Source: an uncultured Alistipes sp. (GTDB taxonomy: Bacteria > Bacteroidota > Bacteroidia > Bacteroidales > Rikenellaceae). From it: a stretch of DNA of 7,163 nt. The translations under genes were made by a program, and so were the position numbers. Of the stretch, positions 1 to 7,163 are shown in pieces (positions within the stretch are counted from its first letter, which is position 1; every line of letters begins with the position of its first letter). The notes under the pieces are model-generated. The model was given only the letters and a program-made list of their open reading frames with translations. It ran no database searches and was not told the origin of the DNA. The DNA lies in the NCBI GenBank assembly GCA_900766655.1, contig CAAFWE010000111.1, positions 1 through 7,163 on the forward strand, in the 5' to 3' direction.

Positions 1-3161
<3,161 letters not shown>

Positions 3162-3163
<2 letters not shown>

Positions 3164-3289
3164 AAATTGTTTTTAAGCAGCGATAGCTGCGTTGCACTGC
3201 AATAATCCGCTTGCTCACATACGCTTAGGTATGCTGCGCAAGCGGATTTTTTGTGCGCCTTACTCTCATCTGCTTAAAATCCAATTTTT
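3162..3289. repeat. 128-bp imperfect palindrome, possible MITE/REP-like element
   Basis: The left end, AAAAATTG followed by TTTTTAAGCAG (3162-3180), is the near-perfect reverse complement of the right end (3270-3289), which on the minus strand reads AAAAATTGGATTTTAAGCAG; they differ by one substitution and one inserted base. Inside, GCAC (3194-3197) can pair with GTGC (3253-3256), and AATCCGCTTGC (3204-3214) pairs perfectly with 3238-3248, capped by CATAC/GTATG (3219-3223/3228-3232 approximately). The whole segment can therefore fold as one long hairpin. The left arm overlaps the stop codon of the GH2 gene by two bases. No clear target-site duplication or transposase is visible, so a mobile origin is inference; a structured 3' untranslated region is the alternative. 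Confidence 0.55.
3201..3252 (+). terminator. Rho-independent terminator of the GH2 gene
   Basis: An 11-bp perfect stem, AATCCGCTTGC (3204-3214) with GCAAGCGGATT (3238-3248), encloses a loop that itself forms a 5-bp CATAC/GTATG helix. The stem can be extended by two more A-T pairs past a T-T mismatch. A run of six T (3247-3252) follows on the plus strand, and no T-run follows on the minus strand, so the direction fits the GH2 gene ending 40 bases upstream. Confidence 0.75.
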
Positions 3290-3300
3290 GGGTGAGACTC

Positions 3301-3344
3301 AAAGACCTTCGGGCTGTACTTTGTGTACTATCCCGAAGGTCTTT
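3301..3344. repeat. 13-bp perfect hairpin within an outer inverted repeat
   Basis: AAAGACCTTCGGG (3301-3313) pairs perfectly with CCCGAAGGTCTTT (3332-3344). The loop contains a further GTAC/GTAC pair (3316-3319 and 3325-3328). GTGAGA (3292-3297) and TCTCAC (3363-3368) form an outer inverted repeat, and a GATGC/GCATC hairpin (3352-3364) sits between the hairpin and the right-hand repeat, partly overlapping it. Neither strand has more than three T after the stem, so it is a weak candidate as a terminator in either direction. It may be a second unit of the adjoining palindromic element. Confidence 0.6.
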
Positions 3345-3395
3345 CTATTCCGATGCACCGCATCTCACGCCTTCTGACAAAAAGCCAATGGTTGC

Positions 3396-3438
3396 GCATA
3401 AAGAAACCCCAAAAGTTTAGACAAAAAACTTTTGGGGT
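3396..3438 (-). terminator. Terminator of the degenerate GH2 gene
   Basis: ACCCCAAAAGTTT (3406-3418) and AAACTTTTGGGGT (3426-3438) form a perfect 13-bp stem with a 7-base loop. Read on the minus strand, the stem is followed by a T-rich tail (TTCTTTA), and it begins 29 bases past the stop codon at 3468. The plus strand lacks a T tail after the stem. It fits a terminator for the leftward gene. Confidence 0.7.
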
Positions 3439-3467
3439 CACTTCATCATAGCTTCATAGCCTATTTT

Positions 3468-4757
3468 TTACTTGTCTGTTGCCCATTCGCCTTTGGCACC
3501 CTCGTAGATTACGAGGCTGTTTGGCGAGAGGTGTTTCATCAGCAGATATGTGTCGTAGATGTTTATGCCCGAGGTCTTGCCCTTGGCTATGGCGTAGCCT
3601 ATGATGGCGCAGTTGCCCTTGGTCGAGTGCAGAGTGTGGATATTGCGCCACAAGTAGCTCTCGTTCCACATAGGATCGTTGCTTGGGTTGCCACCTCGAC
3701 GGATATGGTCGCCAAGTGGGGTAGTGTCAATAGGTGCGCGCACCACCACATAGAGGCCTCGCTCGGCACACTCCTCAATCACCTTCGTACTATTGCGGTC
3801 GAGGGTTATGACGATGCCATTGTAACCACCTTTGGCCACCTTGTCGAGGCTCTTTGTCTCTTCCCACTCCACAAGGTTAGGCTTTACCTCCACATTGTTG
3901 ACGAGCAACTTACCATCGCTCAGCTGCGCCTCACGCAGTCCGATGCGCTTGGCGATGCACTCCACTATGCGATTCTCGATGCGACTCTCCAGCTCAAGAC
4001 GCACCATCCTCTTCCCCTTGGCATCCCACAACACTTGCGAAGGGACAACGCACGCAAATCGTATGGTGTCCTCGCGTCGCATATCGAGAGCCATCTCGCG
4101 ATACCCCTCGGTCAGCACCGTACCATCGTCGAGACGCAGAGCGTAGTGCAGACGCATCTCCTTGTGGTTGAGCGCATCGCACTTGACGGGCAGAGCCACC
4201 TCGGCAATGCCCTCGCCACCCTTGTTAAGTGTCACGCGAGAGATGATGTCGCGTATGCGAATAGTGGGTTGAGAGAATACCTCCACGCCCTCCAATACGA
4301 ACTCCGTTGACGGATATATCTTGTTGGCAAGCAACGATTTATCGAGCATTATCGAGATTTCGTTGCGCCCCTCTTTCGATGCCTTTGTGATGTTGAACTC
4401 CACGCTCATTGCGCCCGATGGCGAGTAGCCCACCTCGCGACCATTCACATAGACGGTATAGCCCATCGAGGCATATCCCACGCGGAGCAGCACCTGACGA
4501 TTGAGCCACGACACAGGCATTGCGTAGTGGGTTGTATAGTTCATTGCCGAGCCACCTTCGCTACGGGTGAACTCCTCGAGCGGTGCCACAAAGCGCGACT
4601 GTGCTGGGTTGCCATTCAGAGCCTCTGCTATCGAGTGGTAGGGCATAATGTAGTTGCGTGCGGGCTCGGTGTTGCGAGCTGCGAGGTCGTAGTTGCCTTG
4701 TGCCGAAGCCGATGCAAAGCAGAGCAATATGGCGATAAAAAGTGCGTATCTCTTCAT
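3468..4757 (-). CDS. Exported degenerate LacZ-like protein, probable GH2 pseudoenzyme
   Basis: This 429-residue protein is about 40 percent of the length of the neighbouring GH2 enzyme. Residues 1-19 are a signal peptide ending ASA. Residues 29-62 resemble the extreme N-terminal strip of LacZ proteins (NTEPAR, then a spaced AEALNGNPAQS). About 80 residues present in the intact enzyme are then missing, and 74-170 match the rest of the jelly roll (THYAMPVSW, VNGREVGYS at 104-112). An Ig-like domain spans about 171-275. Residues 276-429 begin like a GH2 barrel (GKLLVNNVEV for [10 protein letters not shown]) but the [17 protein letters not shown] and GNE motifs are replaced, for example by LDRN, RAPIDTTPLG and AKGK. 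It ends before any nucleophile region. The frame is open throughout, with its own promoter and terminator, so it looks maintained rather than recently broken. A carbohydrate-binding or regulatory role is inferred, not shown. Confidence 0.75.
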   Translation of the reverse strand: MKRYALFIAILLCFASASAQGNYDLAARNTEPARNYIMPYHSIAEALNGNPAQSRFVAPLEEFTRSEGGSAMNYTTHYAMPVSWLNRQVLLRVGYASMGYTVYVNGREVGYSPSGAMSVEFNITKASKEGRNEISIMLDKSLLANKIYPSTEFVLEGVEVFSQPTIRIRDIISRVTLNKGGEGIAEVALPVKCDALNHKEMRLHYALRLDDGTVLTEGYREMALDMRREDTIRFACVVPSQVLWDAKGKRMVRLELESRIENRIVECIAKRIGLREAQLSDGKLLVNNVEVKPNLVEWEETKSLDKVAKGGYNGIVITLDRNSTKVIEECAERGLYVVVRAPIDTTPLGDHIRRGGNPSNDPMWNESYLWRNIHTLHSTKGNCAIIGYAIAKGKTSGINIYDTYLLMKHLSPNSLVIYEGAKGEWATDK

Positions 4758-4766
4758 AATTTTTAC

Positions 4767-4774
4767 TATCTTTG
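4767..4774 (+). promoter_or_regulatory. Putative -7 promoter box for the HsdR-N-like gene
   Basis: TATCTTTG matches the Bacteroidota primary sigma factor -7 consensus TAnnTTTG. It lies 33 bases before the chosen ATG at 4808, giving a leader of roughly 25-30 bases. I see no clear TTTG at the -33 position, so strength is uncertain. Confidence 0.55.
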
Positions 4775-4777
4775 TGG

Positions 4778-4785
4778 CAAAGATA
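4778..4785 (-). promoter_or_regulatory. Putative -7 promoter box for the degenerate GH2 gene
   Basis: On the minus strand this reads TATCTTTG, again matching TAnnTTTG. Twenty bases separate it from the ATG at 4757, so the leader would be only about 10-15 bases. No convincing -33 TTTG is visible upstream. Confidence 0.55.
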
Positions 4786-4807
4786 GTACTTTTTGCACAA
4801 TTACGCT

Positions 4808-5242
4808 ATGCCTAACACCGTAAAACTGATATTCCCCAATATTGCACCCCGCATCAAAATCGATGAGGGAGGCAAATTTATCTGGGATTCGTTGCGTCAA
4901 AAGTGGCTTGTGCTCACCCCCGAGGAGTGGGTGCGTCGCCATGTGGTGGGGTGGCTCGTAGCCGAAAAGTCTATCCCTGCGCTACGCATCTCACAGGAGT
5001 ATCCCGTCTTGGTCAATGGTCAGCATCAGCGTGCCGATATTGTGGTTATCGATGAGTTTGCCAAACCGCATATCTTGGTCGAGTGCAAGGCAGCGGATGT
5101 CGCCCTCGACGACGAGGTATTGCGCCAAGCGGTGCGCTACAATGCGGTGGTCGGAGCACGCTATGTGGTCATCACCAATGGACTACGCCTCTTCTGCTTC
5201 GAACATAATCAAGGACAATACCGCCCCGTAAGGAGTTTTTAG
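4808..5242 (+). CDS. Stand-alone HsdR N-terminal-like nuclease domain protein
   Basis: The 144-residue product matches the HsdR N-terminal (HSDR_N) type of PD-(D/E)xK nuclease fold, found alone in many Bacteroidota genomes. The segment LTPEEWVRRH (36-45) is typical of these short proteins. The catalytic-type residues are D77 in QRADIVV and E92-x-K94 in HILVECKA, followed by Q107 and Y111 in the QAVRYN helix and by a YVVITNGLRLFCF strand pair. No helicase domain follows, and no methylase or specificity gene is near, so this is not a type I restriction system. Its biological role is unknown; DNA or RNA cleavage is inferred from the intact motif. An in-frame TTG at 4793 could add five residues, but the ATG at 4808 gives the usual family N-terminus. 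The next gene lies 56 bp downstream and may share the transcript. Confidence 0.8.
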   Translation: MPNTVKLIFPNIAPRIKIDEGGKFIWDSLRQKWLVLTPEEWVRRHVVGWLVAEKSIPALRISQEYPVLVNGQHQRADIVVIDEFAKPHILVECKAADVALDDEVLRQAVRYNAVVGARYVVITNGLRLFCFEHNQGQYRPVRSF

Positions 5243-5298
5243 CTTGGCACGAAGGTTGCTTTTTCGTTGTGTGGTTTAACTTTTAAAATTTACTCACA

Positions 5299-5862
5299 AT
5301 GAAAAAGATTTTACTTTCGATTGCTGTGTTGGCAGCTGTTGTTGGTGGCATATTTGCTTGTGGCGAGCAGGCAAAGTGGAACCGCGAGGAGCGACAAGCT
5401 ATGCGTAACATTCTGCGTGACTATCGCAAGATGGTCTATCTGAACAACCTCACCGAGGCGGAGTATATGCTCTTCACCGATAGCGTATTGGCCTCCATCG
5501 AGGAGGAGTACCCCGTCTACACCACCTTTGTCGAGATGCCAGGTCTGAACGATACCGTACAGGTCTATGTGGTGACTACCATTGTCGAGCAGCTCAATGC
5601 CGATGCCTCTAATATGCGTCACCTCTATCCCTACCGCGACCTCGTAGCCGCCAACATTCTGCCCGATGGCCTCAGCCGCTCACAGCAGAATGCCTTTTAT
5701 CAGTGCTTCGCAAACTCTGTCGACGACACCTATGCCACCCCTGCGCAACTGGTCAATGCTATCCTTGCCGACACCGTTCAGACATCCCAGATTGCACGCA
5801 TTCAAGCCAACTGTGCAAACGATCTCTTCGGATGGGTTATCGAGGTTATCGAAGTCAACTAA
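5299..5862 (+). CDS. Predicted lipoprotein of unknown function
   Basis: I do not recognise the family of this 187-residue protein. The N-terminus has a KK start, a hydrophobic segment and a lipobox IFAC, placing the lipid-modified cysteine at C21; the mature protein should be membrane-anchored and face the periplasm or cell surface. The mature part looks mostly helical and acidic, with a basic start (KWNREERQAMRNILRDYRK). Two cysteines, C136 and C172, could form a disulphide. There is no repeat or transmembrane segment beyond the signal. The 56-bp gap upstream has no clear TAnnTTTG promoter (TAACTTTT near 5277 is the closest), so read-through from the nuclease-like gene is possible. A bidirectional terminator follows closely. 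Coding status is well supported by the signal and frame; function is not. Confidence 0.8.
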   Translation: MKKILLSIAVLAAVVGGIFACGEQAKWNREERQAMRNILRDYRKMVYLNNLTEAEYMLFTDSVLASIEEEYPVYTTFVEMPGLNDTVQVYVVTTIVEQLNADASNMRHLYPYRDLVAANILPDGLSRSQQNAFYQCFANSVDDTYATPAQLVNAILADTVQTSQIARIQANCANDLFGWVIEVIEVN

Positions 5863-5868
5863 AAAGAG

Positions 5869-5894
5869 TAGGGTATCCACATTCGGATACCCTA
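5869..5894. terminator. Bidirectional terminator between lipoprotein and lipid kinase genes
   Basis: TAGGGTATCC (5869-5878) and GGATACCCTA (5885-5894) form a perfect 10-bp stem with a 6-base loop. The plus strand continues TCTTGTT; the minus strand continues CTCTTTTT. It lies 6 bases after the lipoprotein stop and 22 bases after the convergent kinase stop, so it can end both transcripts, more strongly in the minus direction. Confidence 0.8.
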
Positions 5895-5916
5895 TCTTGT
5901 TCAAACTCTATTGACT

Positions 5917-6867
5917 CTATTCTTCGAGGAACGCCTCAGGCACTATCACACGCAACGCCTCAGGTACTATATCGATAGTTACGGGTGTGTTGTAGTGTAG
6001 CTCGCCATCGACCTCGATAGGCACAGCTGGCGAGGTTGTCACCTTCACGCTCTTGCCTTGCGTATACTCGATGTGTCCGATGGAGTAGATATTGCCATTG
6101 AAGAGTCGAGCCGCGCGGAATACCACGTGCCACCAATGCACAGGGCGTATGATGGTCACATCGAGCAATCCGTCGTTTGCCACTGCGCGAGGTAGCTGCT
6201 GAATACCACCTCCGTTGTAACGACAGATGCCGGCAGCCAACGAGAAGAGCTTGCGGTTGTATACCACCTTGCCATCCACCTCGATGGTAGCCTCGGCCGA
6301 CGGAGCTGAAAGGTAGCCACGCAGTAGGCTCACGATATAGAGCCACTTGCCCTTCCACCCTTTGCGCTTGAGTTGGTCGAATATGCCGAGCACATAGGCA
6401 TCGAAGCCGAGTCCCGTCACATTGGCCATATAGCGACTATGCTCTTCGCCATCCTTGTTGATGGTCACCTTGCCCACATCTTGCAGATAGGAGTGGCCCT
6501 CGCTGATGGCTTGCACCGCAGCCTTGTAGTTGCGCGGAATGGAGAACGAGCGCACCCAGTCGTTGCCCGTACCCACCGAGATTACGCCCAAGAGTATCTC
6601 CTTTGGCTCGCACTCGGTTTGTGTCAATATGCCATTCACCACCTCGTTGAGAGTGCCATCGCCACCCACCACGATGATTTTGCGGAAACCCTTGCGAGTC
6701 ACCCCTTCAACAATCTTCGTGGCGTGTTGCTGATGCTTGGTGAAGGCGAAATCGTACTCGATGCCACCCTTGCGTAGCAAGCGCGATATCTTCGGAAAGT
6801 CGGCCAGTCCCTTACCTCCGCCCGAGACGGGGTTTACGATAACGAACCAACGGTCGTGTTGTTCCAT
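5917..6867 (-). CDS. Diacylglycerol kinase family lipid kinase (YegS/BmrU type)
   Basis: The 316-residue product has the normal length and motifs of soluble diacylglycerol-kinase-catalytic-domain lipid kinases, which transfer phosphate from ATP to diacylglycerol or a related lipid at the inner face of the cytoplasmic membrane. Residues 12-20 are NPVSGGGKG, 66-79 contain the nucleotide-binding VVGGDGTLNEVVNG, and 94-104 contain GVISVGTGNDW. The C-terminal beta domain has NDGLLDV at 231-237, which in relatives holds a catalytic aspartate, and VDGE at 286-289. There is no signal peptide or membrane segment. The gene starts 14 bp after the end of pepD on the same strand and is probably co-transcribed with it. 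The start at 6867 gives the standard short lead into the first strand. The last residues are a small tandem duplication (see the repeat at 5930-5970). The lipid substrate cannot be told from sequence. Confidence 0.9.
   Translation of the reverse strand: MEQHDRWFVIVNPVSGGGKGLADFPKISRLLRKGGIEYDFAFTKHQQHATKIVEGVTRKGFRKIIVVGGDGTLNEVVNGILTQTECEPKEILLGVISVGTGNDWVRSFSIPRNYKAAVQAISEGHSYLQDVGKVTINKDGEEHSRYMANVTGLGFDAYVLGIFDQLKRKGWKGKWLYIVSLLRGYLSAPSAEATIEVDGKVVYNRKLFSLAAGICRYNGGGIQQLPRAVANDGLLDVTIIRPVHWWHVVFRAARLFNGNIYSIGHIEYTQGKSVKVTTSPAVPIEVDGELHYNTPVTIDIVPEALRVIVPEAFLEE
5930..5970. repeat. In-frame tandem duplication at the 3' end of the lipid kinase gene
   Basis: AACGCCTCAGGCACTAT (5930-5946) recurs as AACGCCTCAGGTACTAT (5954-5970), with one difference in 17 bases and a period of exactly 24 bp. 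Eight codons are therefore duplicated, giving the protein two copies of IVPEA (IVPEALRV then IVPEAFLEE) at its C-terminus. The frame is kept. Confidence 0.75.
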
Positions 6868-6881
6868 AGGTGAAAGTTCGA

Positions 6882-7163
6882 CTATCTCTTTGGTGCGTTC
6901 TTCAAGGTGTGGAGCAAGAAGTCGTAGAACTTCGCTACCGATGCAATCTCCACCTTCTCGTCTGGCGAGTGAGGGTAGCAGATTGTCGGACCAAACGATA
7001 TCATATCGAGGTTAGGATATACACCACCGATGATGCCACACTCCAAACCAGCGTGAATGGCGGTTACTGCTGGACACTTGCCATACAACGCCTCGTACGA
7101 TGCCAACATCGCCTTCAAAATTGGCGACTCCATATTTGGCTTCCAGCCATCGTAAGAGCCCGA
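6882..7163 (-). CDS. pepD: Aminoacyl-histidine dipeptidase PepD, 3' end only
   Basis: Only the last 93 residues are in the window; the 5' part lies beyond 7163. The sequence SGSYDGWKPN, ESPILKAM, VTAIHAGLECGI, YPNLDMISFGPTI and YPHSPDEKVEI is characteristic of the C-terminus of PepD, the M20-family metallopeptidase that cleaves Xaa-His dipeptides such as carnosine in the cytoplasm. The histidine in PHSPDE corresponds to the C-terminal zinc ligand of this family. The stop at 6882-6884 is a TAG, 14 bp before the lipid kinase start, so the two genes probably form an operon with pepD first. The internal methionine at 7133 is not the true start, because the homology continues upstream of it to the window edge. 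Confidence 0.92.
   Translation of the reverse strand, partial: SGSYDGWKPNMESPILKAMLASYEALYGKCPAVTAIHAGLECGIIGGVYPNLDMISFGPTICYPHSPDEKVEIASVAKFYDFLLHTLKNAPKR

Larger units (their letters stand above)
3164..3467. other. Gene-free convergent intergenic region rich in palindromes
   Basis: This 304-bp gap between two convergent GH2-type genes holds no convincing gene. The only open frame of note (3192-3377, +, 61 codons) runs straight through the hairpins and has no recognisable domain. The region holds three successive palindromic units centred near 3226, 3322 and 3422, plus smaller hairpins at 3177-3190 (GCAGC-GATA-GCTGC) and 3352-3364 (GATGC-ACC-GCATC). The outermost two units act plausibly as terminators for the flanking genes; the rest exceeds what termination needs. 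Confidence 0.8.
4764..4788. repeat. Perfect inverted repeat in the divergent promoter region
   Basis: TACTATCTTTG (4764-4774) and CAAAGATAGTA (4778-4788) are exact reverse complements separated by TGG. The repeat occupies half of the 50-bp gap between two divergently transcribed genes. Each arm contains a TAnnTTTG box for one direction, so the symmetry could arise from two back-to-back promoters, or the repeat could also be an operator. It lies just upstream of both genes and has no T tail, so it is not a terminator. Confidence 0.7.

Noticed and set aside
3192..3377. A 61-codon plus-strand open frame in the intergenic region
   Set aside because: It runs through two hairpins including the terminator T-run, has no recognisable domain and no plausible initiation context. 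It is better explained as a by-product of the palindromic sequence.
3164..3467. The degenerate GH2 as a recent frameshift, with its missing C-terminal half downstream
   Set aside because: The sequence past its stop contains no GH2-like segment such as the [11 protein letters not shown] motif in any frame, only hairpins. Many substitutions in the barrel motifs also show older divergence.
3432..4310. A 292-codon plus-strand open frame opposite the degenerate GH2 gene
   Set aside because: The minus-strand frame has a signal peptide and GH2-type motifs and spans the whole region; the plus frame has no motifs and starts inside the terminator hairpin.
4793..4807. TTG at 4793 as the start of the nuclease-like gene
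   Set aside because: It adds only MHNYA before a methionine. The N-terminus usual for this family fits the ATG at 4808, and the leader from the -7 box is of reasonable length.
4808..5242. Part of a type I restriction-modification or other defence island
   Set aside because: No methylase, specificity, helicase, toxin or integrase gene lies in the window, and the neighbours are metabolic or housekeeping genes. One nuclease domain is not enough to call a defence system.

Overview
The window looks like a piece of a Bacteroidota chromosome, most likely from a gut-type Bacteroidales member. The signs are Bacteroidota-style TAnnTTTG promoter boxes, A-rich or featureless leaders with no Shine-Dalgarno motif, and a gene set typical of the group: a secreted LacZ-like GH2 enzyme, a free-standing HsdR-N-like nuclease domain, a small lipoprotein and a PepD-type dipeptidase. 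Species cannot be assigned from the sequence alone.

Layout: (1) 20-3163 (+) is a full-length exported family GH2 beta-galactosidase-like enzyme with all the hallmark catalytic motifs. (2) 3164-3467 is a gene-free convergent intergenic region packed with palindromes: a 128-nt long-range imperfect hairpin containing a terminator, a 13-bp perfect hairpin inside a further inverted repeat, and a 13-bp terminator hairpin facing the other way. (3) 3468-4757 (-) is an exported, much reduced LacZ-like protein in which every GH2 catalytic position that can be aligned is replaced or absent; it reads as a GH2 pseudoenzyme. (4) 4758-4807 is a 50-bp divergent promoter region built on a perfect 11-bp inverted repeat that carries one -7 box per strand. 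(5) 4808-5242 (+) encodes a stand-alone PD-(D/E)xK domain of the HsdR N-terminal type, followed by an unrecognised lipoprotein gene at 5299-5862 (+). (6) A bidirectional hairpin terminator at 5869-5894 separates the lipoprotein gene from a convergent (-) pair: the 3' end of pepD (6882-7163, cut by the window edge) and, 14 bp downstream of it, a diacylglycerol-kinase-family lipid kinase (5917-6867).

How the genes fit together: the intact GH2 and the degenerate GH2 are both exported and converge on the same intergenic region. A shared role in periplasmic glycan use is plausible but not shown. The pepD and lipid kinase genes probably share a transcript and act in the cytoplasm (dipeptide turnover; lipid phosphorylation). 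No SusC/SusD pair, transposase, CRISPR array, tRNA or rRNA was seen. The two observations most worth following are the intact but catalytically stripped LacZ-like protein and the nested palindromes between the two GH2 genes, which may be a dispersed repeat family.
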